Source of the DNA: Flavobacterium sp. ov086
GTDB lineage: Bacteria > Bacteroidota > Bacteroidia > Flavobacteriales > Flavobacteriaceae
Direction: 5' to 3'
DNA: 64,000 bases
Assembly (NCBI RefSeq): GCF_900187965.1
Contig: NZ_FZNL01000005.1
Span: forward strand, 186,001 to 250,000
This document shows positions 1 through 7,236 of the stretch, piece after piece (the stretch's first letter is position 1; each line of letters opens with the position of its first letter). A model generated the notes under the pieces. That model was not told where the DNA came from. It saw only the letters and a program-made list of their open reading frames with translations, and did not search any database. The position numbers were made by a program, and so were the translations under genes.

Positions 1-305
1 AATCTTAACTTTATAGCATGATGCAAATTTAGGTAAAAAATGCAGACTCGTCAAGGGATTATAGGCCTTAAGGGTAGTGTTTTTACTTGTTTTCTCTACT
101 GTTTTTAACCTATAATAGTCCATTAAACTAAAACTACAAAGGTAACTTAAGAGTATCTCTAAAGCCCAAATAGATAATTGTTTTATAATCAAAAAAATCA
201 GTGTAAATATTAATGTTAAAACTATTTTTCTAAAGGAAAACCTATTTATCAAATAAGTATATTTGATAGCGAATACTCATCTGCTAATCTTTTTAATCTT
301 TTGCC
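1..305. other. Left-edge non-coding stretch
   Basis: No open frame with protein-like composition is visible on either strand. The sequence is AT-rich. The last ~60 bases lead into the small gene starting at 306 and contain a T-rich stretch ending in CTTTTG next to the start codon, which could be a weak version of the Bacteroidetes -7 element. Nothing else is recognised. Confidence 0.5.
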
Positions 306-551
306 ATGGAAAAAACAATACAATTAAAGGTGAGAAAAGATTTGGATCCTCGCCGCCAGCACACTATAATTAAATTAAAGGGCAGTCTGATCTCCAAAGG
401 ATATACCCAGATTATTCATATCCTTGACCAGGATGATGAATTTCATATCAATACTTTTGAAACTCCGGCAGAGCACCAAGAGGAAGCACAGCAGTATATA
501 GCGGCATTTATCGATGAGGAAAACCTCGCCGATACGATCTATGTCAAATAA
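306..551 (+). CDS. Small conserved-looking hypothetical protein (81 aa)
   Basis: I do not recognise the family. The product is a charged, soluble 81-residue protein with no signal peptide or membrane segment. The N-terminal half is basic (KVRKDLDPRRQH); the C-terminal half is acidic and ends in TIYVK. It begins with ATG. Codon use looks like the neighbouring real genes, and the overlapping minus-strand frame is a shadow. It stands alone: the next gene downstream is more than 500 bp away behind a repeat element. Function unknown. Confidence 0.6.
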   Translation: MEKTIQLKVRKDLDPRRQHTIIKLKGSLISKGYTQIIHILDQDDEFHINTFETPAEHQEEAQQYIAAFIDEENLADTIYVK

Positions 552-1104
552 TCCAAAGCTAAAAGGCATAATTTTAAGAGTCCGCACGTTTATAAGAGGC
601 AGGTTTGTAATTTATATAGAAACCCATAAGGCATTGATTACTTCTTTATTGCACTTTTTTTCACTAATGCTGCTTTTGATTTTATAGCCTTTTCAGAAAG
701 TAACTAAATATGTTTGTTCCTTTTTTGAGTGTTCAGCATTGTCAATTGTATTTAATATTATTTTTTAGTTTTAATATTGTTTTTTAGGAGCTTTTCCCGC
801 TATACGTTGCACCCGAGCACCAGCGAACTGGCGAAGCAATCTTTTGTACCGAACCCTGGCACAAAAGGATTTCACTGCTATTGGGGCTAAGAGTTGAATC
901 CATTTTTTATGTTTTGACTTTTAGTTTTTCAATAATAATTTCATAAACCCTATAATGTCTTTTTGATCATTTATAATAAAAAAAAGATATATTTGAAATA
1001 AATAACGTGTAATAATTATCACATATATCTATCTTAATTTGGGTGGCTTTGTGTGGTTTTATCACACATATAAATAAGTTAGCCGTAATTTTAAACATCA
1101 AAAT
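552..1104. other. Intergenic region with a dispersed repeat
   Basis: This 553-bp spacer has no convincing gene. It holds one copy of a dispersed repeat at 751-890 (listed separately). Around it is AT-rich sequence. The stretch 1040-1100, just before the lipoprotein gene, is a plausible promoter region but shows no clear TAnnTTTG element. Confidence 0.5.
751..890 (+). repeat. Dispersed stem-loop repeat, copy 1 (with nested 28-bp insert)
   Basis: Copy 1 starts with TTTAATATTA and T-rich sequence, then GGAGCTTTTCCCGCTAT, an imperfect hairpin (AATCTTTTGTACC near 839 pairing with CACAAAAGGATT near 870), and ends in GGGGCTAA. Copy 2 at 4688-4800 has the same parts in the same order with few differences. 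A third, more diverged copy lies inverted at 55546-55604. Copy 1 alone carries an extra 28-bp segment at 811-838, which recurs inverted at 44541-44568. The architecture (conserved ends, variable hairpin core) resembles extragenic repeats of flavobacterial genomes. Confidence 0.75.
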
Positions 1105-1578
1105 TTGAAAAATCCATTTATTACTATACTTAGCGCTCTTTTACTGGTTTTGATTTCTTGTCACAAATCTAAATCTGATGAGTGGACAAAAGCCAACATG
1201 ACTCATTTAATACAAGGAAAAACGGATTTAAAATTACCAAAAAACTTTAAAGTTTTATTGGATTCAGTTGAACAGACTGAAGGTGCTTTAGATTCTGATT
1301 ACTCTTATGCCTTGACTATTGAATACAATCAATTAATGGAAAAAGAAATAGTTAAGCAAATAACAAATTCAATACTTTTTGATACTATCAAAACAAGTAA
1401 TTATGCTGATCCAATTTGGGATGAAATAAATTCAAAAACCGAAAAAGGAATATGGGCAAGTAAAAAAAATGGATTTGAATTTTTTCATTGTGATAATGAC
1501 AAGAACAGAGCTGAACCATTTTATTTAACAGTAGATACATTAACAAATAGAATTAAACTTAATTTATCACATTTGTAA
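1105..1578 (+). CDS. Putative lipoprotein of unknown function (157 aa)
   Basis: The protein begins MKNPFITILSALLLVLISC: a short basic start, a hydrophobic segment and a lipobox (L-I-S-C), so signal peptidase II cleavage would leave an acylated cysteine near residue 19. The rest is hydrophilic and lysine-rich with no motif I recognise. The start codon is TTG at 1105; no ATG is available that would keep the signal peptide. It lies alone between two spacers that carry repeats. Likely a periplasmic or surface lipoprotein. Confidence 0.65.
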   Translation: MKNPFITILSALLLVLISCHKSKSDEWTKANMTHLIQGKTDLKLPKNFKVLLDSVEQTEGALDSDYSYALTIEYNQLMEKEIVKQITNSILFDTIKTSNYADPIWDEINSKTEKGIWASKKNGFEFFHCDNDKNRAEPFYLTVDTLTNRIKLNLSHL

Positions 1579-1933
1579 ATAAAAAAACTACTGCTAACAG
1601 CTACAACGGATTTGGGCAATTGGCTTAATGAAAAAATGGTTTTGTATTTGGGATGATTTACCTTGTCTATTAGCTATCGATCGGGTTGCAAATCCGAATA
1701 ATGGGATTAATTTAGTCCCCAAACCCGCTGTAGTCCCAGAACGTTGTTAGTAATGTTGAAAAAGAAGAAACTTATGGGTAAGCTCAAAACTACAGTTAAT
1801 ATTCTACCCTATAATTAGCCAATAACAGTAATAGTTTCGTTGTTTAGTTAAAAAAAGCTATCAGGTAAATATTTATGTCTTGGCAGTCGGATCTAAATTT
1901 TTTGAGAGCATAATTTTTCTTGAATCAATATAG
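1579..1933. other. Intergenic region with an imperfect inverted-repeat element
   Basis: This spacer between the lipoprotein and MarR-GNAT genes is mostly taken up by the inverted-repeat element at 1594-1750. The rest (1751-1933) is AT-rich with no gene-like frame, and runs into the promoter at 1934. Confidence 0.5.
1594..1750. repeat. 157-bp element with imperfect terminal inverted repeats
   Basis: The left end begins CTAACAGC followed by TACAACGGATTTGGGCAAT. The right end, read on the minus strand, begins CTAACAACG and contains TACAGCGGGTTTGGGGA. The two arms match over most of ~30 bases, allowing one short gap. The interior has no coding frame. It looks like a non-autonomous mobile or extragenic palindromic element. 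Confidence 0.55.
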
Positions 1934-1962
1934 TTGACTAAAGCAACTAATTTGTATATTTG
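1934..1962 (+). promoter_or_regulatory. Promoter for the MarR-GNAT gene
   Basis: TTG at 1934-1936 and TATATTTG at 1955-1962 are separated by 18 bp. This fits the Bacteroidetes -33/-7 arrangement (TTTG ... TAnnTTTG). Transcription would start around 1966-1970, which rules out the TTG at 1960 as the start codon and supports ATG 1987. Confidence 0.6.
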
Positions 1963-1970
1963 CATGATAT

Positions 1971-1982
1971 TACAAATTTGTA
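1971..1982. promoter_or_regulatory. Perfect 12-bp palindrome, candidate MarR operator
   Basis: TACAAATTTGTA is a perfect palindrome lying between the predicted transcription start and the ATG at 1987. A site there would block transcription, and MarR proteins commonly autorepress by binding such palindromes. Binding is inferred. Confidence 0.45.
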
Positions 1983-1986
1983 CAAC

Positions 1987-2910
1987 ATGGAAAACATAAC
2001 ATCGGAAATTAGAGCTTTTAACAGGTTTTACACATCACACTTAGACATCTTAAACCAACGTTATCTTGATAGCAGTTATACATTAACGGAAGTCCGTATT
2101 ATGTATGAAATCAGTAGCGCACAGGATATAACAGCTCAGGAAATCTGTGAAACTTTAACTCTTGATAAGGGCTACTTAAGCAGAATATTAAAACGGTTAC
2201 TAAAAGAGGGGATAATTGAAAAGGTATCATCTAGCAAAGATAAGCGTGCTTTTAATATTGTACTTACCGCTTTGGGAATCGAACTAATAAAAACTTTAAA
2301 TGATATTTCTGATCAGCAAACAGCATTAAGAATCGAAAAGCTGAACCACTCCGAAAAAGAGCAACTGGTTGATTCCATGTATACTGTAAAGAAGTTGCTA
2401 GATGGTGAGGCAAATAGACTAACAGCAAAAGATATTAGTTATCGTTATGCTGTTAAACCTGGAGATATTGGTTATATAATTTATCTTCATGGTCTAATTT
2501 ATGGTAATGAATCTATCTTTTCAAATGAATTTGAAGCGTATGTGATAAAGACTTTTTATCAATTTCTCGAACATTGCTCAATAGACAAAGATCGCCTTTG
2601 GATGGCTGAATATAATAACCGTATCATCGGCTGTATTGCCATTGTACATCAAACAGAGGAAGAAGCGCAGCTGAGATGGTTTTTATTGGATCCCGCTTTC
2701 AGAGGATTAGGAATTGGAAAAAAACTTTTAAACGATGCTTTAAATTTCTGTATTGATAAACAATTCAAAAGTGTATTTCTGCTTACCACAAGCATGCAGG
2801 AGCGCGCCCTTGAGATGTATAAAGGAGCTGGATTTAAGTTATCAAAGTCAACAGAAGTAAAGCAGTGGGGAGCCACTTTCCGTGACGAACGTTACGACCT
2901 TAAATTTTAA
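1987..2910 (+). CDS. MarR-family regulator fused to a GNAT acetyltransferase
   Basis: The N-terminal ~150 residues form a MarR winged helix (LTEVRIMYEIS, then DKGYLSRILKRLLKEGIIEK as recognition helix). The C-terminal ~150 residues are a GNAT acetyltransferase with the acetyl-CoA loop FRGLGIGKKLLNDAL and a closing MYKGAGFK. Such fusions are a known family; MarR-type DNA binding is expected and the acetyl acceptor is unknown. The start is placed at ATG 1987 because the promoter overlaps the upstream TTG. It is convergent with the PLP enzyme gene, so its targets may include the sulfur genes nearby, but that is inference. Confidence 0.85.
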   Translation: MENITSEIRAFNRFYTSHLDILNQRYLDSSYTLTEVRIMYEISSAQDITAQEICETLTLDKGYLSRILKRLLKEGIIEKVSSSKDKRAFNIVLTALGIELIKTLNDISDQQTALRIEKLNHSEKEQLVDSMYTVKKLLDGEANRLTAKDISYRYAVKPGDIGYIIYLHGLIYGNESIFSNEFEAYVIKTFYQFLEHCSIDKDRLWMAEYNNRIIGCIAIVHQTEEEAQLRWFLLDPAFRGLGIGKKLLNDALNFCIDKQFKSVFLLTTSMQERALEMYKGAGFKLSKSTEVKQWGATFRDERYDLKF

Positions 2911-2965
2911 TTGCTATTTTGACTACTTTTTGATTTCAAGATGCGTTCCAAAAAGCAATTGATTT

Positions 2966-4201
2966 TTAATACAGTGCTTGAGTAAAGTCTTCTAATAAGT
3001 CCTCGATATCTTCAATTCCTACTGATAGTCGAATTAAGGAATCGTCAATACCCATTTCTTTTCTTTGTTCAGCTCCTAGTTCGTGAAAAATGGTCTTTGC
3101 TACCGGAATAGCAAGACTTCGAGTATCGCCTAAATTACTAGATTTAATTACTACTTTAAGACGGTTTAGAAAAGTTAAGCAATCAATTTTATCACTTAAT
3201 TCAAAGCTCATCAATCCGCCATATCCACGAAATAAATCTGAAGCAATTTTATGTTGAGGATGAGAAGCTAAACCAGGATAATTAACCTTTTTTACCAATG
3301 TATGTTCCTTCAGAAAATGGGCTAATATTAAAGCGTTGCTGCAAGTTCTTTCTAATCTTAAAGCTAAGGTTTCAGATCCAACTGAAATGCTATGTGCTGC
3401 TTCAGGCGATAAGGTTCCACCACCATCACGTAATCCTCTTTTTCTAATTTGAGAAATGCCAAGTAAAGCAGGGGGAATCTGGCTTCGTAAAACTGGTGCG
3501 ATGTTTGGAAAATTTTCCCAATCATATAAACCGGTATCTGTAATACTGCCACCTAGCGCATTTCCATGGCCACCTATATATTTTGTCAGAGAATTAATAA
3601 TCAGACTTGCTTTTACGTTTATTGGTTTAAAAATATAAGGTGAAGTCATCGTGTTATCCACAACATAAATAAGCTTATGTTCAGAGCAATAATTACCAAT
3701 TTCTTCCAGATCAGCTACCTGAGTGCCTGGATTAGCGATAGTCTCTACAAAGACCATTCGAGTGTCAGGTTTATAAGCCTTTTTTATATTTTCAATATCC
3801 GTACCATCGACAAAAGATATTTGAATACCAATTTCAATGAACGTTTGCATAATGCTTCTTGAATTACCAAAGAGGTATGAACTTGCAATTATATGATCGT
3901 CCTTTTTTAAAAGCGATAAAATTGAAGAAGTTATCGCGGCCATACCAGTAGAGAAAGCAACAGTGGAGAGTCCTTCTTCCATTTGAGTTACCTTTTGCTC
4001 TAAAGCAGCCACTGTTGGGTTACCTTGTCTTGAATAAGCGTAACCTCTTGTTTTATTTTGAAATACATCGACAAGTCCATTTACATCTTCATATCCCCAG
4101 GTTACTGCAGTATGAATAGGTTGATGTAATGCGCCAAACTCAGGTTGTAAAAGGCGGTCCGAATGTAATATGGTAGTAGTAAATCCTTTTTTATTATTCA
4201 T
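2966..4201 (-). CDS. Cystathionine gamma-synthase-family PLP enzyme (trans-sulfuration/methionine gamma-lyase type)
   Basis: A 411-aa fold-type I PLP enzyme of the Cys/Met metabolism family. Visible landmarks are AYSRQGNPTVAALE near residue 55, the PLP-ring Asp in VVDNT near 182, and the Schiff-base lysine in SLTKYIGGH at about 207. The family covers cystathionine gamma-synthase, cystathionine beta/gamma-lyase, O-acylhomoserine sulfhydrylase and methionine gamma-lyase; sequence alone does not decide which. The nearby methionine synthase pair MesX/MesD favours a role in making homocysteine or in methionine turnover. It is on the minus strand, facing the MarR-GNAT gene. A dyad lies just before its ATG. 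Confidence 0.85.
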   Translation of the reverse strand: MNNKKGFTTTILHSDRLLQPEFGALHQPIHTAVTWGYEDVNGLVDVFQNKTRGYAYSRQGNPTVAALEQKVTQMEEGLSTVAFSTGMAAITSSILSLLKKDDHIIASSYLFGNSRSIMQTFIEIGIQISFVDGTDIENIKKAYKPDTRMVFVETIANPGTQVADLEEIGNYCSEHKLIYVVDNTMTSPYIFKPINVKASLIINSLTKYIGGHGNALGGSITDTGLYDWENFPNIAPVLRSQIPPALLGISQIRKRGLRDGGGTLSPEAAHSISVGSETLALRLERTCSNALILAHFLKEHTLVKKVNYPGLASHPQHKIASDLFRGYGGLMSFELSDKIDCLTFLNRLKVVIKSSNLGDTRSLAIPVAKTIFHELGAEQRKEMGIDDSLIRLSVGIEDIEDLLEDFTQALY

Positions 4202-4218
4202 TTCTCTTTTGATGCATA

Positions 4219-4235
4219 AACTTTGTAACTAAGTT
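4219..4235. promoter_or_regulatory. 17-bp dyad upstream of the PLP enzyme gene
   Basis: AACTTTGTAACTAAGTT has symmetric half sites (AACTT/AAGTT outside, GT/AC inside) and lies 18-34 bp before the minus-strand start codon at 4201. It is a plausible operator. It does not match the palindrome upstream of the MarR gene, so a different regulator would be expected. Confidence 0.35.
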
Positions 4236-4437
4236 AATATCAATTAATCTGTCTTTAGTTAATCGGTGTCAAATTTGCGGATAAACTGCTTAATGGTTAT
4301 GATAAAATAGCTTTTAGGTTCTATTTTATCAGGTTTTAAGTCATCAGCTAGTTTTAAATAACGAATATAAGACTAATTTTAGGGTTCCGTTGCATCTGGG
4401 AATAACTTTATCTTTAAAATTTTAAACCCATTAAAAA

Positions 4438-4692
4438 ATGAACAGTAAAGGTCATTGTTATCCAAAACACATAATTCTTCAGGCAGTATATTTCAAATTA
4501 AGATTTACACTTACTTAACGTGATGTTGAGGAAATAATGAAAATTAGAGGAGTGTTTGTGGATCATGCCACGATCCAGCGCTGGGTTTATAAGTTTACAC
4601 CATTGATTGCGTCAGAGATGAAGAAGAGAAAAGGCAGAGTGGGTGCGGGTTGGAGATTGGATGAGATGTATATCAAAGTAAAAGGTATTTAA
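4438..4692 (+). pseudogene. IS6-family transposase, N-terminal fragment with internal stop
   Basis: Translation from ATG 4438 gives MNSKGHCYPKHIILQAVYF, then LRFTLT, a TAA stop at 4516-4518, then in the same frame RDVEEIMKIRGVFVDHATIQRWVYKF and WRLDEMYIKVKG. This is the N-terminus of an IS6 (IS26-like) DDE transposase: HTH region followed by the first catalytic Asp in WRLDEMY. The stop replaces the Tyr of the usual SYRDVE motif. The frame ends at 4692, where the sequence passes directly into dispersed repeat copy 2. Two thirds of the transposase, including the other catalytic residues, is missing. It is a dead remnant. Confidence 0.85.
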
Positions 4693-4800
4693 TATTAGTT
4701 TTTTAGGTTTGATATTGTTTTTTGGAGCTCTTCCCGCTATTCGTTACAATCTTTTGTACCGAACTCTGGCACAAAAGGATTTCACTGCTATCGGGGCTAA
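4688..4800 (+). repeat. Dispersed stem-loop repeat, copy 2
   Basis: Same order as copy 1 (751-890): TTTAATATTA, T-rich stretch, GGAGCTCTTCCCGCTAT, imperfect hairpin AATCTTTTGTACC ... CACAAAAGGATT, ending GGGGCTAA. It lacks the 28-bp insert of copy 1. Its left boundary coincides with the point where the IS6 transposase homology ends, so one of the two probably moved into or recombined with the other. Confidence 0.75.
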
Positions 4801-5005
4801 TAGGGTAAGGCATCACTGTTGTTATACTGTAATCCAAAGTATAAAAGCTTGTCATTTTATATTTTAATTCAATTAAGATAATAATTAAGTGCTAGAGTTT
4901 TAGCTTTCTGTTGTGCGTTCGGTTTTATTAAATCCAAACCGCTCGAATCAATGAAGTAGTCAATTGTATCTATTTGGTAGACAATATATTAATGGTAAAA
5001 AAAAA

Positions 5006-5038
5006 CGGGACAAAAGATGATGTTTTTCTTTTGTCCCG
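5006..5038 (-). terminator. Rho-independent terminator (minus strand)
   Basis: CGGGACAAAAG (5006-5016) pairs perfectly with CTTTTGTCCCG (5028-5038). On the minus strand the stem is followed by a run of nine T. It would end transcripts of the nitroreductase gene, which finishes 219 bp upstream on that strand. Confidence 0.7.
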
Positions 5039-5039
5039 A

Positions 5040-5104
5040 GTAGTGACGGTTACTAAACAATTTACAAACCATTTTATGAATGATTTAAAGGAATTGGCTT
5101 ATTT
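5040..5104. repeat. Hairpin-adjacent repeat, copy A
   Basis: GTAGTGAC is followed by sequence that matches 10336-10399 at about 77% over the last 39 bases (shared blocks ATTTTATGAA, GATTT, ATTGGC). Both copies directly follow a strong hairpin. The plus-strand frame reads FMNDLKELAYFEVNL then stop, versus FMKDLKRLAYYI then stop in the other copy, so both may be relics of the 3' end of one gene. Confidence 0.5.
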
Positions 5105-5256
5105 TGAAGTGAATTTGTAAGATAATTGTTTTGAATTTTGATTAAGAGGAGGTTTGTATGTCTTGTTAAGGTTAAATGTTAAAACATATGAATTTTGTAA
5201 ATTTATTAAGTTGTAATAGCATTTGATAAATTTCTCGATAATAAATTTAGTAGCTA

Positions 5257-5886
5257 TTAGTAAACTTTCGTTATCATTTCATCTATAGGCAAACGAACTT
5301 TTTTCGTAGCTGCCATATAGTCTTTTTCCAAATCACGGTATCCTAAAGCAAGGATAACTGTAGAATGCAACCCTTTTTCTTTCAAACCCAAAACCTCATC
5401 AATAGTGGCGGTATTAAATCCTTCGATAGGAGTGGCATCCACTTTCAATTCTGCTGCAGCAATAAGTGCTGTTCCTAGTGCAATATAAGCCTGTTTGGCC
5501 GCCCAAAGGGCTTTTTGCTCTGCGTTAATAGTGCTGAAATAGGAATGCAATCCATTTCTAAATACTGATAAGGCACCAGCATCAAGACCTCTTTGCTTTT
5601 CTGTCATTGCCATATAATTGTCAATATAACTCGAAGACATGTCAGTGAATGCAGCAAAAACCAACAAATGAGAGCAAGAGCTAATCTGTCCATTATACGA
5701 ATCAGCACCTAATTTCTTTTGGATTTCCAGGTTGCTTACAACAAAAACACGGTAAGATTGCAGACCACAAGAAGATGCTGAAAGATTTATAGCCTGTAAG
5801 ATCTGATCGATCTTTTCTTCTGTTACTTTAATATTATTGTAAGCTTTTGTGGCGTAGCGCCATTTTAAATTTTCTATCAAATTCAT
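5257..5886 (-). CDS. Nitroreductase-family NAD(P)H-dependent flavin oxidoreductase
   Basis: A 209-aa member of the FMN-dependent nitroreductase family (NfsB-like), probably cytoplasmic and dimeric. Motifs seen: RYATKAYNN near the start (FMN phosphate contact), LSASSCGLQSYRVFVV (flavin site), VDATPIEGF and LALGY near the C-terminus. The start is set at ATG 5886 (MNLIENLKWRYATKAY). A TTG 27 nt upstream would sit at the edge of a TATATTTG element at 5911-5918 and is unlikely to be translated. It lies divergently beside mesX, separated by ~270 bp. A supply of reduced flavin to the oxygen-dependent MesX/MesD pair is an attractive but unproven idea. Confidence 0.85.
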   Translation of the reverse strand: MNLIENLKWRYATKAYNNIKVTEEKIDQILQAINLSASSCGLQSYRVFVVSNLEIQKKLGADSYNGQISSCSHLLVFAAFTDMSSSYIDNYMAMTEKQRGLDAGALSVFRNGLHSYFSTINAEQKALWAAKQAYIALGTALIAAAELKVDATPIEGFNTATIDEVLGLKEKGLHSTVILALGYRDLEKDYMAATKKVRLPIDEMITKVY

Positions 5887-5910
5887 TGCTATTTCTATCT
5901 TAATTTTTGG

Positions 5911-5918
5911 CAAATATA
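5911..5918 (-). promoter_or_regulatory. -7 promoter element for nitroreductase
   Basis: On the minus strand the sequence reads TATATTTG, a perfect match to the Bacteroidetes TAnnTTTG element, 25 bp before the ATG at 5886. No clear -33 TTTG was found. Confidence 0.45.
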
Positions 5919-6153
5919 AATGATATTGTTTTCTTTTTCGAGTTTTTGAAGTGTTCTGGGAAACTCCAAATCAATCATCTTAGGTTACTAAAGAATATTT
6001 ATCTGTTTTCATTCATTACTATATTTGTTTATAGATTAATAATCTTTAAAAATACATGTTAAAAGAATAATTAACTGAATTTATGTGTAAATAAAAATAT
6101 TTAATCTTTTATATTCAAATTTGCAGGGTAAAAAAACTAAACATTATCATCAG

Positions 6154-7206
6154 ATGAAAGCAAACATACAACAAGATAGGGGAATAAACGAAAAGCAGAA
6201 TAATGAAAACACCCAGAATACAATCCAGAATGATTTTGCATTCACACTAAAGAGCACTTGTTTAGATGAAAACTATCACCCCTCAAGTGAAACGCGTTTG
6301 ACAACCAATTTTGCAAATCTGGCCAGAGGAGGTAATCGCCAACAAAACTTACGTAATGCATTAAATATGATTAACAATCGATTCAATGCATTGGCTCATT
6401 TTGATAATCCAAAAGCTGATCGTTACCTTGTAGGACTTGAAATCATCACAGTAACGATGAGTATTGATGATAAGAATGGTATTAACAATCTGCCGTTGAT
6501 TGAAGTTTTAAAAACGAATATTTTTGACCACAAGACTAGCCAGCGTATCGAAGGTATTGCCGGAAATAATTTTTCGTCTTATGTTCGTGATTATGATTTC
6601 AGTATTTTATTGATCGAGCACAATAAAAATAAAGCTAATTTTTGTATTCCTGAAAATTTTGGTGATTTGCACGGAAAACTTTATAAGTGTTTTGTCAATT
6701 CAGCCACTTATAAAGAGCACTTTAAGATGTCACCGATCATTTGTCTAAGTGTATCGAGCAACAAAACTTATACTCGTACTGAGTATCAGCATCCGGTTCT
6801 GGGTTTTGAGTATCTGCAGGATCATTATTCTATCACTGATGAATATTTCTCTAAAATGGGCTTAAAAGTTCGTTTTTTCATGCCTTCGAATAGTGTGGCA
6901 CCGATGGCCTTTTATCATTCCGGAGATCTGCTTGCTGATTATACTGATCTTGGACTAATCAGCTCAATCAGCACAATGGAGACTTTCCAGAAGATTTATC
7001 GCCCTGAAATTTACAATGCAAATTCAGTGGCTGGGAAAATCTATCAACCTAATCTTAAACAGGAAGATTATTCACTGACTCGCGTAGTTTATGACCGTGA
7101 AGAGCGCAGTCGATTGGCCGTTGAACAGGGTAAATATGCAGAAAAGCATTTCATTAAGCCTTACAAAAGTCTCCTGGAACAATGGTCTGCTAATTTTACC
7201 CTTTAA
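6154..7206 (+). CDS. mesX: DUF1852 protein, partner of MesD (MesX)
   Basis: A 350-aa soluble protein that I assign to DUF1852 from its overall sequence (FTLKSTCLDENYHPSSETR near the start, FANLARGGNRQQNLRNAL, and PVLGFEYLQ) and from its place directly before a core methionine synthase. Published genetics on the MesD family (Price and colleagues) showed that MesD needs a DUF1852 protein and oxygen, but not methyl-folate or cobalamin. The chemistry and methyl donor are not known to me. The start is taken as ATG 6154; the TTG at 6121 overlaps a CAAATTTG promoter-like element. The gap to mesD is 30 bp, so the two are probably one operon. Confidence 0.85.
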   Translation: MKANIQQDRGINEKQNNENTQNTIQNDFAFTLKSTCLDENYHPSSETRLTTNFANLARGGNRQQNLRNALNMINNRFNALAHFDNPKADRYLVGLEIITVTMSIDDKNGINNLPLIEVLKTNIFDHKTSQRIEGIAGNNFSSYVRDYDFSILLIEHNKNKANFCIPENFGDLHGKLYKCFVNSATYKEHFKMSPIICLSVSSNKTYTRTEYQHPVLGFEYLQDHYSITDEYFSKMGLKVRFFMPSNSVAPMAFYHSGDLLADYTDLGLISSISTMETFQKIYRPEIYNANSVAGKIYQPNLKQEDYSLTRVVYDREERSRLAVEQGKYAEKHFIKPYKSLLEQWSANFTL

Positions 7207-7236
7207 TTGATTACAACGCATTAAAATTATACTATT

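Larger units (their letters stand above)
4801..5256. other. Intergenic region downstream of nitroreductase
   Basis: No gene is seen. It contains a strong hairpin at 5006-5038 and, directly after it, a 65-bp segment at 5040-5104 related to 10336-10399. The remainder is AT-rich spacer. Confidence 0.5.

Noticed and set aside
375..587. 70-aa minus-strand frame over the first gene
   Set aside because: Shadow of the plus-strand gene at 306-551; Cys/Phe-rich, no independent support.
5914..6153. SAM riboswitch upstream of mesX
   Set aside because: The leader is AT-rich with only a short AGATTAATAATCT dyad; no multi-helix junction or known SAM-box core could be seen.
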